Source: Deltaproteobacteria bacterium | Lineage (GTDB): Bacteria > Desulfobacterota > Desulfuromonadia > Desulfuromonadales > Geopsychrobacteraceae | DNA length: 41,997 nucleotides | Reading direction: 5' to 3' | Assembly (NCBI GenBank): GCA_024280335.1 | Contig: JAJRQI010000068.1 | Span: forward strand, 1-41,997 | Part shown: piece by piece, positions 27,704 through 35,192 of the stretch | Layout of the letters: every line of letters starts with the position of its first letter | Numbering within the stretch: position 1 is the first letter of the stretch | Notes under the pieces: generated by a model | What the model was told of the DNA's origin: nothing | What the model saw: only the letters and a program-made list of their open reading frames with translations | Databases searched by the model: none | Position numbers and translations under genes: made by a program

Positions 27704-29787
27704 TTCAAGAAATGACACTTTTGACCAGCGCCAATAGCCGGCGCGGCAATAAAGGCAATTCCGAGACCAGCAGCACAGTGCAGCTCCGCCCGAACACCGG
27801 GCAAGGGCCGTACACTGCCGGCTTCCGAAAATTCATCGCCCGCAAGGTCGACGCCCCATTCTATGAGTTTCTACGTGAAGCGATCCCGATCATGGACGCG
27901 GCAATCTGGCGGCTGGTTTCGCTCGATGGTCACATTATTGTCGAAGGGGACAACGACAGTTTGGTCGATGAGATTCAGGACTGGATCGACAATGTGCCGG
28001 TCAACGATCTACAGACCGGTCTACAGTCCTGGCACCAGAACTATAGCAACGAAGCGTTTGAGCAAGGTTTTGCCCTGGGTGAATTTGTCGCCAGCAAGCA
28101 GCGCAACGACATTGTCGGTCTACGGGTCGCCGATAGTAAATTCATCAAATTCAACCGCACCCCAAAAGAAATGGAAATCTGGCAGAAAGCTGACGGTGAC
28201 CTGCAAGAGCGGCAGCTGAATCCGGTCAATCTTCTTTATTGGTCAATCCACAACGAAAACCAGAATCCATACGGCACACCACTGTTCCGCAGTTGCGAAT
28301 TTGTCGCCCAGATCCTCGCCACCATCCACAATTCTCAGCTCAACGTCTGGGAGCGTTTCGGCGACCCGTCATTTTCCATGGTTTACAAAACCGGCAAAAA
28401 AGACGGCAACAACCACCAGGCCAGAGTCGATGCCCTGGCCAAAGACCTCGATTCGGTGGTCCGTGCCAAACGCCTCGGCAAAAGCGCCGACTTCGTCCAT
28501 GCCATCGATACCAATAGCAGCATAGAGATCAAAGTGATTGGTGCAGAGGGTCAGATTTTAGAGCTGGAAGCCCCGGCTCGGCATGTCATGGAGCAGATAG
28601 TCTCAAAAACCGGTCTGCCGCCCTGGATGCTCGGCATGCACTGGAGCACCACCGAACGCCTGGCTGAATTTGAGAGCGAAATGGTGCTGGCTGACGTGAC
28701 GACAAGACAATCGGCCAAGCTGCCGACCTTCAACCGGATTGTTTCCACCCTGCTGAAAATGCGCGGCCGCACCTGGAAAAAGGGCGATTGGGAGCTGAAG
28801 TTCCAGCAAGTTAATTTGCACGATATCGAAAAGCAGGCCCGCGCTCGCTTCTTGAATTCGCAGGCCGATATGATGGGTCCAGAACAGCAACAAGTCCCGG
28901 AAAAAAAAACAGCATACCTGCTTAAAAAAGCTAAACAGCTTGGCAAATCGACAACAATCAAGATTGATGATTTTGGGCTTGAGGCTGAACTAGAAAAAAC
29001 AATGTGGCAGATAATGAACAAGGTCAACTGTAGCTGCAAAGAAATTCACCGCACCGACCTCTGGCCAGAACTCGACCGCCTTGAAGATGGCTACCAGCAG
29101 CAGCTGGCCGACGATTGGCTTGATCTTTATCAGTCCACCCGCCGGATTCTCGGTCTCGACGGCTTTGGTGACGGCAAGGGAATCACCCGCGATAGCTTCA
29201 CATTTTCCATCGAAGAGCGCGCCCGTGTGCTGGCTGCTCTCAAGACTATGCTCGGCGCGTATCAGCCGAGTAGTGAAGATTCACCCGTCTCCTGGTACTA
29301 CGGACAAGCCTACAGCCTCGGCCTGATTCAAGCTGCCGACCTGATCGGCGAAGAGCGGCCGGTTCTCGATCTCCTGAAAAATCAGGAAAATTTCGACAAG
29401 CTCACCAGAGACGGCTTCGATCTCGTCAAGAACAATGCCACCAAACGGTTGAAAGACAAGATCCTCTCCGAAATGGAAGCACACGCGATCTCCGGCAGTA
29501 ATCCCCTTGATGTTGCTTCCCGGCTGAAAAAACTCTTTGAAGATGCCAACAGCGATTGGGAGCGACTGGCTCGCAGTGAACTGTCAATGGCCGCCGAACG
29601 TGCCAAGCTAGAAGAATGGAAAGAGTGGGGTATCGAGATGGTCGAATTCACCCCGGCCCCAGATGCCTGCTCGATCTGTGAGGCCTTGCGGGGCGACTAC
29701 CCGATCGCGACCGTGCCGATCCCGGTGGCCGATACGCATCCGCGTTGTCGGTGTGCGAATCGACCTGCGGCGAGTGAAGTAGAATAA
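27700..29787 (+). CDS. portal protein fused to gpF-like head morphogenesis domain
   Basis: A 695-aa protein. The first about 420 residues are a Mu gp29-like (DUF935) portal: IMDAAIWRLVSLDGHIIVEG, LYWSIHNENQNPYGTPLFRS and TGLPPWMLGMHWSTTERLAE are typical. The C-terminal about 200 residues are a Mu gpF/SPP1 gp7-like domain ending in PDACSICEALRGDYP and THPRCRCANRP, the conserved Cys/His cluster. These are two genes in Mu. The fusion would tie the head morphogenesis protein to each portal subunit. A linker of 420-490 is Lys/Glu-rich. Confidence 0.82.
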   Translation: MIQEMTLLTSANSRRGNKGNSETSSTVQLRPNTGQGPYTAGFRKFIARKVDAPFYEFLREAIPIMDAAIWRLVSLDGHIIVEGDNDSLVDEIQDWIDNVPVNDLQTGLQSWHQNYSNEAFEQGFALGEFVASKQRNDIVGLRVADSKFIKFNRTPKEMEIWQKADGDLQERQLNPVNLLYWSIHNENQNPYGTPLFRSCEFVAQILATIHNSQLNVWERFGDPSFSMVYKTGKKDGNNHQARVDALAKDLDSVVRAKRLGKSADFVHAIDTNSSIEIKVIGAEGQILELEAPARHVMEQIVSKTGLPPWMLGMHWSTTERLAEFESEMVLADVTTRQSAKLPTFNRIVSTLLKMRGRTWKKGDWELKFQQVNLHDIEKQARARFLNSQADMMGPEQQQVPEKKTAYLLKKAKQLGKSTTIKIDDFGLEAELEKTMWQIMNKVNCSCKEIHRTDLWPELDRLEDGYQQQLADDWLDLYQSTRRILGLDGFGDGKGITRDSFTFSIEERARVLAALKTMLGAYQPSSEDSPVSWYYGQAYSLGLIQAADLIGEERPVLDLLKNQENFDKLTRDGFDLVKNNATKRLKDKILSEMEAHAISGSNPLDVASRLKKLFEDANSDWERLARSELSMAAERAKLEEWKEWGIEMVEFTPAPDACSICEALRGDYPIATVPIPVADTHPRCRCANRPAASEVE

Positions 29788-30144
29788 CTATTTACAAAGA
29801 GCCAACCCTCGCTTGATCAAATCGTTCGCCGGGGGCATTTTTGCCTGTGGGTCGTTCATCCCTGGGTATGGCTTAGCAATTCGCCTCCATGTTGGGAATT
29901 CCCCCCTATACCTACTCATGGCTTTCCCGTTTAAGCTGTATGTTTTGTCACCAACGTGCATGACGACAGCATTTATTTTGCATTGTAGCCGCCCCTTTGG
30001 GACAATAAACGACCATTTATCCCCATATTCTTCGGCAGTGACTTTAAGTGTTTTTGCAGCGGCCAAGCCAGGTGCAATTAAAAATAAAAACAAAAATGCG
30101 CCGCTGACATATAGCCGCTGACCATAAGCTAGTTTTTCAAACAT
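29788..30144 (-). CDS. exported DUF2511 (YebY-like) protein, moron candidate
   Basis: A 118-aa protein on the strand opposite to the late operon. ATG 30142-30144 follows AGGAGGG. A signal peptide (RLYVSGAFLFLFLIAPGLAA) precedes LKVTAEEYGDKWSFIVPKGR, LQCKINAVV, KTYSLNGKAM and a C-terminal GLALC. This matches DUF2511, the family of E. coli YebY, a periplasmic protein linked to copper. Its own promoter and opposite strand within the structural operon mark it as an independently expressed lysogenic-conversion gene, probably of bacterial origin. Confidence 0.72.
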   Translation of the reverse strand: MFEKLAYGQRLYVSGAFLFLFLIAPGLAAAKTLKVTAEEYGDKWSFIVPKGRLQCKINAVVMHVGDKTYSLNGKAMSRYRGEFPTWRRIAKPYPGMNDPQAKMPPANDLIKRGLALCK

Positions 30145-30259
30145 AAAACCCTCCTGTGTTAGCGTGAAAACAACTCAACGAACTCCAAAGTGTACTGCAC
30201 AGTTCATAAAAATTCACCATTTCATTTGACTCCACCAAATTCATACGCTAGTGTTTGTA

Positions 30260-30480
30260 CACCTACAGATCCAAAGCGGCTACCGCACCCGTCAGTCTTG
30301 TGGTTTTTTTGTGTCCGCAGCACAACGCCCCTTTCAAGAAAAGTTAAATTGCAAGGCGGTGGGACGGAGAGCCGGGAATACAACACCCTTCGGGGAAATA
30401 CCGGACTGGGCACCTTTGGAGCCTGTAGGTGAGTCCCGCCGCTACTTTAAAAGCGGCACTACCTACACAATCCAAGGAGT
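30260..30480 (+). ncRNA. riboswitch-like structured leader before the antirepressor genes
   Basis: A closing stem pairs CACCTACAG (30260-30268) plus CCAAAG (30271-30276) with CTTTGG (30414-30419) plus CTGTAGGTG (30423-30431), enclosing about 135 nt. Inside are CCGG/CCGG around CCC-TTCG-GGG (30372-30404) and CGCC/GGCG (30326-30358). Downstream, ACCTACA recurs at 30461-30467, followed by ATCCAAGG, which contains the ribosome site. The strand 30414-30430 can therefore pair either with 30261-30276 or with 30461-30477. The second pairing, capped by a GCCGCT/AGCGGC hairpin, would hide the AGGAG of the next gene. No known aptamer class was matched. Confidence 0.55.
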
Positions 30481-30486
30481 TCCGCC

Positions 30487-30666
30487 ATGCCTACCAGAAA
30501 CCCAACCCAGCACAAAACCATGCAAGTCAATCAGCAGGAAGCCGAGATACTGTTTTCTATGCGCCGCATTCCGCAAGAGTATCGGGACATGGTCCAGATG
30601 CAGACCACGGTGTTCGATGAAGCTGTCCAGATCTTGTCACGCCACAATCAAAGGGGGAATGTATGA
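30487..30666 (+). CDS. 59-aa helical protein, coupled to the antirepressor
   Basis: ATG 30487 follows AAGGAG 7 bp upstream, the site controlled by the leader. The product starts MPTRNPTQHKTMQVNQQEAE and continues ILFSMRRIPQEYRDMVQMQT, a helical protein with no recognised family. Its stop overlaps the antirepressor ATG (ATGA), so translation of the antirepressor should follow its own. Confidence 0.6.
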   Translation: MPTRNPTQHKTMQVNQQEAEILFSMRRIPQEYRDMVQMQTTVFDEAVQILSRHNQRGNV

Positions 30667-31544
30667 ACCAGATTATCAACATCAACGGCAAGGCGATTGA
30701 GCAGATCAACTACAAGGGTGTGCCGGTGATCAACCTGCCGATGGTCGATGAACTGCATGAACGGCGGAAAAAAACCGCAACAAATGCCTTCAATCGGAAC
30801 AAAAAGAAGTTGATTGAGGGCGAAGATTACTTTTTGGTACCAAAAGATGAGTGGAAAACACTGATCAGGTCGCACGAGATGCGACCTGATCAGCCAAAAA
30901 CAATTAGCAAATATGGTGGTGATATGGTTTTTCTGTCAGAAACCGGCTATGTCATGCTGATAAAAGTGTTTGATGACGATCTTTCGTGGCAGATTTACCG
31001 GCTGATGGTGAAGGGCTACTTTACTCAGAGGACCATGGTTTCCGCTTCACCACAAAAACACGACATCAAAATGACCATCGATATCGGTCGACTGGCCAAG
31101 CAAGCCGATGCCCATCTTGACGGAAAGGCCAGCTTGCGGCTGCTGAATCATTTAACCGGCATCCCGGTCAATGATCTGGTAAGCGAGATCGAAATCAAGG
31201 AATCCGCCACCCTGCTGACCCAACCGGGCAAAGAAGCCGAAATTCTGGCCAGCTATCTGTTTGCCCTGGTCAATACCGACATCAAAGAGCTGGGCATTGA
31301 AATCAGCACCGATGCCGATGGCCGCAATTATATACTGGCCCGCACCACCGAGCTGCTTGAAGCAATGAAGATTGTCGGTAAAGCCAACCGCCTGCCAAAG
31401 CTCGACTACGATGCAAACGGCTTGGGGCGGATGCTGGCAAAGTTGGCCCCAGAACTTGAAAACCTCGGCTGGCGGCGTCAACTGGAACGGATCATCAGCG
31501 GGCAGCGTTATTATCAATACACCTGTCTGGAAATTTTGAACTGA
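30663..31544 (+). CDS. phage antirepressor with ORF6N domain
   Basis: A 293-aa protein. Residues 1-125 form an ORF6N domain (IEQINYKGVPVINLPMVDEL, FNRNKKKLIEGEDYFLVPKD, VFLSETGYVMLIKVFDDDLS, WQIYRLMVKGYF). The rest is helical, with LNHLTGIPVNDLVSEIEIKE and a C-terminal LEKNLGWRR-like helix (ELENLGWRRQLERIISGQRY). ORF6N proteins commonly act as antirepressors that inactivate phage repressors. Placement inside the late operon, behind a structured leader and before a strong terminator, makes this a self-contained unit. Confidence 0.82.
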   Translation: MNQIININGKAIEQINYKGVPVINLPMVDELHERRKKTATNAFNRNKKKLIEGEDYFLVPKDEWKTLIRSHEMRPDQPKTISKYGGDMVFLSETGYVMLIKVFDDDLSWQIYRLMVKGYFTQRTMVSASPQKHDIKMTIDIGRLAKQADAHLDGKASLRLLNHLTGIPVNDLVSEIEIKESATLLTQPGKEAEILASYLFALVNTDIKELGIEISTDADGRNYILARTTELLEAMKIVGKANRLPKLDYDANGLGRMLAKLAPELENLGWRRQLERIISGQRYYQYTCLEILN

Positions 31545-31562
31545 TAGACCAACATATAAGCA

Positions 31563-31603
31563 AAAAAGGCCTCCAAGGGACATTCCCTTGGAGGCCTTTT
31601 TTT
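31563..31603. terminator. strong bidirectional terminator after the antirepressor
   Basis: AAAAGGCCTCCAAGGGA and TCCCTTGGAGGCCTTTT form a perfect 17-bp stem with a CAT loop, extended by A and T runs on both sides. It closes the antirepressor unit and isolates it from the late promoter that follows 18 bp later. Confidence 0.93.
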
Positions 31604-31620
31604 GTTTGCGCCGAATTCTG

Positions 31621-31662
31621 TGTCCTGATCTGCCAGAACAAGACTTGATTTTCTGCTATTTC
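31621..31662 (+). promoter_or_regulatory. late promoter, copy 2 (before capsid genes)
   Basis: The 28-bp block TGTCCTGATCTGCCAGA through CAAGACTTGA is the same as at 24901 except for one base (A for G after CAGA). TGCTA follows at the same distance. The bases around these shared parts differ, so the match is a selected site rather than a recent duplication. It would restart late transcription after the terminator and drive scaffold, protease and capsid genes. The 140 bp before the next gene holds no convincing ORF. Confidence 0.6.
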
Positions 31663-31801
31663 GACAACATGAGCCAAACGAAGGGACCCAGAATAAAGCG
31701 CGGAAGGGTAGAAAATATCGGTACCAATCATACCGCTTCCGACAGTAACGAATTCAGCGGGCCTGGGATTGAAGCAACCAAATCGCAACGGGAGAAAAGC
31801 A

Positions 31802-32122
31802 ATGTCAGAGAAAATTCAGGCACTGATCGAACTGATTCTGGGTCTTGACCCGAAAGAAGAAGCGCATTTCACCAAAAATCAGCTTCCGGATTCGCGTGTC
31901 CTGGGTGAAAAACTTGGAGAAGCGGTCTCCGCTGCCGAGCGTGACGAAGCGTTCACAGCGTTTGCAGAACAGCACCCGGAGAAAGCCGCTGAGTTTCGTG
32001 AAGCACTGAATTCTCCGGCAGAAGATGAGCCAGTTGCCGCGCCAACCAAGGCTGGCCCTTCCGAAATGATCACCGGCCAGGACGCCATCAAGCACCTGCG
32101 CGGCAAAGGGCACAAAATCTGA
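31802..32122 (+). CDS. small acidic head-region protein
   Basis: A 106-aa protein from ATG 31802 after CGGGAG. It is acidic and helical (SEKIQALIELILGLDPKEEA, AAERDEAFTAFAEQHPEKAA), with a Pro/Ala-rich linker and a basic C-terminal KHLRGKGHKI. It overlaps the protease gene by one base. It may be a head assembly cofactor; no family recognised. Confidence 0.6.
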   Translation: MSEKIQALIELILGLDPKEEAHFTKNQLPDSRVLGEKLGEAVSAAERDEAFTAFAEQHPEKAAEFREALNSPAEDEPVAAPTKAGPSEMITGQDAIKHLRGKGHKI

Positions 32123-33228
32123 TGAAGCTCTTCCGCGGCAAAGGCAAAGGGCCGGTCAACGAAGCCCGCAAGCAGTTTTCTTGTCAGAAGAGCGTTACCT
32201 CAGCGGTTGCAGTGACTGACGAAATTCTGAGTAAGGTCAACGGCTACGCCCTGGAACCGCTGAAGGCAGAAGATATTTTTGTCGGCAAGCAGTTGTTGGC
32301 GCACAACGGTATCGATCGTGATCGGGAGCGTTTTCCCGAGCAGATTCTGGATGACTTTGCCGCCAGCCTGCCTGGCAAAAGCGCCCTCTACCATCATGAT
32401 CGCGGCAGCTTTCTGCCGCTCGGTCTTTATTTCGACACCAAAACAGAAGAAATGTCGATCGATCAGTTCAAGCAATTGACCGGCGACGATCCGCGCCTTC
32501 CAGAAGAGACCGCCACCGTCAAAGTGCTGTGGACCTGGTACTACGTCGTCAAGACCGCTGACGTAGAAAGCATACTCAAGAACATCAACGGCGGCACCTA
32601 TCGCCATTGGAGCATCGGTTTCAACGCCGCCAGCATCGTTTCGATCAAGAACGATCCGAACGGCTCGATCCTTTACTGGGAATATGTCGCCCCGGCCGAA
32701 GCCCTTGAGGGTTCGCTGGTCTGGCTTGGTGCCCAACAGGGTGCAACCTCACAAAAATCCGCCGGCAACAAGTCGGAAGAAGATGACTCAAACAAGGAGA
32801 CTGTAACTATGAAAAAACTGGCGTTGCTGCTCGGCGTTATCCTGAGCAAATCGTTTGGCGAGGACACCACCGAAGATCAATTTGCTGACGCGGTAAAGTC
32901 TGCCTTGGGCGTGAAGGATGCCCGTATTGGTGAACTAGAGACTGAAGTCGAAGGTCTCAAGGCTAACGCAGCGGTCGGCGAGAAATATCTGAAAGACCAG
33001 GCCGACGAATATGCCCGGCTCAAGGTATTGCTCGGCGAGTGTGAAGAAACCGACACCGCTAAGAGTGAGAAGATCACCTTCGCCAAGTCGATGGGGATCA
33101 ACTTCCTCTGTACCGAGGTCAAGCAGTTGGCCGCCAGGGCTGAGAAAGAGTTCCCAGATGGACAGCAGTTGCCTGGATCTGAGTCGCATCAGAAGGGTGC
33201 TGACGAGAACCCGCTGATTCCTAAGTAG
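32122..33228 (+). CDS. prohead protease with C-terminal scaffold
   Basis: A 368-aa protein. Residues about 30-215 are a HK97/Mu-type prohead protease: GIDRDRERFPEQILDDFAAS, the His in SALYHHDRGSFLPLG, the nucleophile Ser in YRHWSIGFNAASIV and EYVAPAEALEGSLVWLGAQQ. Residues 230-368 are a scaffold-like region with a coiled coil (RIGELETEVEGLKANAAVGE). An internal in-frame start with its own ribosome site at 32809 would make the scaffold alone, as lambda gene C contains Nu3. Confidence 0.8.
   Translation: MKLFRGKGKGPVNEARKQFSCQKSVTSAVAVTDEILSKVNGYALEPLKAEDIFVGKQLLAHNGIDRDRERFPEQILDDFAASLPGKSALYHHDRGSFLPLGLYFDTKTEEMSIDQFKQLTGDDPRLPEETATVKVLWTWYYVVKTADVESILKNINGGTYRHWSIGFNAASIVSIKNDPNGSILYWEYVAPAEALEGSLVWLGAQQGATSQKSAGNKSEEDDSNKETVTMKKLALLLGVILSKSFGEDTTEDQFADAVKSALGVKDARIGELETEVEGLKANAAVGEKYLKDQADEYARLKVLLGECEETDTAKSEKITFAKSMGINFLCTEVKQLAARAEKEFPDGQQLPGSESHQKGADENPLIPK
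32809..33228 (+). CDS. nested scaffold protein (internal start in the protease gene)
   Basis: ATG 32809 is in frame with the protease and preceded by AAGGAG at 9 bp, much stronger than a chance site inside a gene. The 139-aa product would start MKKLALLLGVILSKSFGEDT, contain FADAVKSALGVKDARIGELE and end in an acidic, disordered tail. Lambda (C/Nu3) and Mu (I/Z) make scaffold the same way. Mass balance favours it, because scaffold is needed in excess over protease. Confidence 0.65.
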   Translation: MKKLALLLGVILSKSFGEDTTEDQFADAVKSALGVKDARIGELETEVEGLKANAAVGEKYLKDQADEYARLKVLLGECEETDTAKSEKITFAKSMGINFLCTEVKQLAARAEKEFPDGQQLPGSESHQKGADENPLIPK

Positions 33229-33286
33229 CAGATAGCCACCAACCAAGAAAAGAGATCTTATCGCTTCAGCATAAGGAGAAAGACTT

Positions 33287-33634
33287 ATGGCCAACGAAAT
33301 CGCAAAAATCAAAGCCGGATTAAGCACACTGCGCACCCTGGTGCTTGCTCATACCGCCGCCGTCCTTGACGGTGAAATTATCGTTTCTGCTGGTCAGGTC
33401 CTGGTCGCCGGAAACGCTGCCCTTGCAGATGTCGCTATCGCTTACGCCTTCCGCGGGCCGATTGAATTCCCAAAGGTTGGCGCACAGGCTCAGCCTGCCG
33501 GGACTGTCGTTTATTGGGATGCAACCGCCGGGAACATTACCACGACAAGCACCGCAAACACCCGCGCCGGGATCGTCAAGAAAGCCGCCCTCGCCGCCGA
33601 CACTACGGTTCTGGTCGAGTTACACGAAAATTAA
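33287..33634 (+). CDS. capsid cement/decoration protein (DUF2190-like)
   Basis: A 115-aa beta-rich protein after AAGGAG. ALADVAIAYAFRGPIEFPKV, AQPAGTVVYWDATAGNITTT and AGIVKKAALAADTTVLVELH match the small DUF2190 capsid cement proteins, with the Gly-x-x-x-Tyr-x-Asp strand and ending in LVELHEN. It lies directly before the major capsid gene, as in many Mu-like heads. It probably trimerises on the outer capsid surface. Confidence 0.75.
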   Translation: MANEIAKIKAGLSTLRTLVLAHTAAVLDGEIIVSAGQVLVAGNAALADVAIAYAFRGPIEFPKVGAQAQPAGTVVYWDATAGNITTTSTANTRAGIVKKAALAADTTVLVELHEN

Positions 33635-33712
33635 TTTGTGTGGTGTGAGGTGTTAAGGGGCGACCGCCCCGGCCCTCTCCCCTGACACTCACTTTCCCAC
33701 GGAGGAAAACCA

Positions 33713-34696
33713 ATGAAACTGTTTGGCAAGCAAATCATCGATTGGGGCAAGCTGAAGGAAGTCCCTGAAGCAAACGTAAAGGCGATGATCCTCGCAGCGA
33801 TCACCGCAGGATTAAAGGGATTTGCCCAGCAGCCACTTGGCAAATCTCAGGCCACCGATGTTCTTGGGAACAAAGCCCTCGGTGCCGATTCAAACCTGGT
33901 CGCCGCCGCCCCGCCGATCATCATGGGTGGCAGTGATACCGTTGCTGTCCCAGATCGCGGCTACGAAGCTCTGTTTAAAGAGAAGGATCTGCGGCAGAGC
34001 ACCAGCAAGTCGTTTGAAATCGTCGACATTACCGGCGGTGTCACCTTTCAGCAGCACGAGCCTGGTGAAGAAGCCGAACTGAGTGTTTTGCCGACTGCCA
34101 GCAAGGCTGCAGTCAGCATGCTGCGTTTTACCGGCGGCTTTGCAATCCTCGATGACTGGCTCCGCTTCAACGAGCTCTACAAGATCGATGATCTCACCGA
34201 GGACACCGTGCGTCGTTGGTACGACCAGAAGGCCGATCTGTTCTACACCTTGATCGAACTGCTCAGCAGCGGCATCAACCAGGCATATGACACCGACGAT
34301 TCGACCACCATCAACAATGCTATCGGTCAAATCCTGATTGACATGCAGGCCGCCGGGTATGGCGTCAGTGCAGCCAGCAAGTTTTACATCACTTGCCACC
34401 CCAACCAGTTGGCGCGGATTTACAAAGCTCTGGCCGCCAGTTTCGTCAATCCAAATGCCAACATCACCCAAATCATCTACCAGATTGCCGGTGTCATCCC
34501 GACGGCGAAGATTGCATCTGGATCTTACTACGTGTCCTTGCCAGGCATTAAGAGCAACCGTGGTGAGTGGGAAGATCTGAACACTCGCGATCCACAGCGC
34601 AACGAGCTGAAGCTCGGTGCCGATCATGTCTGGACTGGTGCCTATAACGCCGCGATCGGTAGCGAACTGCAGTACCGCCGCTGCGCTCTGATCTAA
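33713..34696 (+). CDS. major capsid protein (Mu gpT-like)
   Basis: A 327-aa protein after GGAGG. TSKSFEIVDITGGVTFQQHE, PGEEAELSVLPTASKAAVSM and GGFAILDDWLRFNELYKIDD are typical of gpT-like HK97-fold coat proteins; the C-terminus reads WTGAYNAAIGSELQYRRCAL. It would form the icosahedral shell. Flanking genes (cement upstream, connector proteins downstream) agree. A terminator 32 bp after its stop would keep capsid mRNA abundant relative to downstream genes. Confidence 0.85.
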   Translation: MKLFGKQIIDWGKLKEVPEANVKAMILAAITAGLKGFAQQPLGKSQATDVLGNKALGADSNLVAAAPPIIMGGSDTVAVPDRGYEALFKEKDLRQSTSKSFEIVDITGGVTFQQHEPGEEAELSVLPTASKAAVSMLRFTGGFAILDDWLRFNELYKIDDLTEDTVRRWYDQKADLFYTLIELLSSGINQAYDTDDSTTINNAIGQILIDMQAAGYGVSAASKFYITCHPNQLARIYKALAASFVNPNANITQIIYQIAGVIPTAKIASGSYYVSLPGIKSNRGEWEDLNTRDPQRNELKLGADHVWTGAYNAAIGSELQYRRCALI

Positions 34697-34728
34697 GCCG
34701 CACCAGGGGCATCTATTTCCTGTCAATC

Positions 34729-34762
34729 GGGGCGGACTCTAGTCGGTCCGCCCCATTTTTTT
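34729..34762 (+). terminator. rho-independent terminator after the capsid gene
   Basis: GGGGCGGAC (34729-34737) and GTCCGCCCC (34746-34754) form a perfect 9-bp stem with loop TCTAGTCG, followed by A and seven T. Since tail genes follow on the same strand with no obvious new promoter, some read-through or antitermination is implied. Confidence 0.88.
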
Positions 34763-34772
34763 AGGTGAATCG

Positions 34773-35192
34773 ATGGCAATACCTTCAGGCGCAGAAATAG
34801 CCGAGATGGGGTTCACCCCGGAAATGTTCGGCAAGAAGGATGATTCTGAGCTCCTTCGGATGCTCAAGGGATTGGTCACCGAACATGGTGGGCTGTTCAG
34901 TGGCCGTATCGGTTCCGGAAGTTACGCCGCCATCAGTGAACCGATCAACAGCTACGTGAAACGCAGCATCAAATGTCTGGTTGCTGCTGAACTCTGTCAG
35001 CGGCGCATTAACCGGTTGGCGCAAGAGGCCAAGCTGGAAGACGGCAAGGACGCCAACAAGATGCGCCGCAGCAAGTCTGAATACCTGACCGAAGTTGAAC
35101 TGTTGGTCGGCAAGATCGAAACCGCAGCCGGGGGTGATGATGGTTTTGCAATTGGATCTGTCGTCACCAGCCACTTTGCCGAGGATGCCTGA
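34773..35192 (+). CDS. head-tail connector/head completion protein
   Basis: A 139-aa helical protein. It starts MAIPSGAEIAEMGFTPEMFG and has LVAAELCQRRINRLAQEAKL and SKSEYLTEVELLVGKIETAA, consistent with the gp6-like helical-bundle adaptors that sit under the portal. It overlaps the next gene by one base. The call is by position between capsid and the gp10-like protein and by helical content. Confidence 0.55.
   Translation: MAIPSGAEIAEMGFTPEMFGKKDDSELLRMLKGLVTEHGGLFSGRIGSGSYAAISEPINSYVKRSIKCLVAAELCQRRINRLAQEAKLEDGKDANKMRRSKSEYLTEVELLVGKIETAAGGDDGFAIGSVVTSHFAEDA

Noticed and set aside
30326-30404. Cyclic-di-GMP (GEMM) or ZTP riboswitch aptamer in the antirepressor leader
   Set aside because: GGGACGGAGAGCC resembles the GEMM GGGACGCAAAGCC core and CCGGACTGGGCA resembles the ZTP 3' motif, but the other conserved elements of both aptamers are missing, so no class is assigned.
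30260-30480. Retron msr-msd RNA (long terminal inverted repeat)
   Set aside because: No reverse transcriptase gene follows; the next genes are a small helical protein and an ORF6N antirepressor.
33657-33670. Terminator between cement and capsid genes
   Set aside because: GGGGCG-AC-CGCCCC forms a short hairpin but has no T tract and too small a loop; it is more likely an mRNA-stabilising or neutral structure.
33890-34726. Long antisense ORF opposite the capsid gene (278 codons)
   Set aside because: It mirrors the codon pattern of the capsid gene, lacks a ribosome site and its translation has no recognisable fold.
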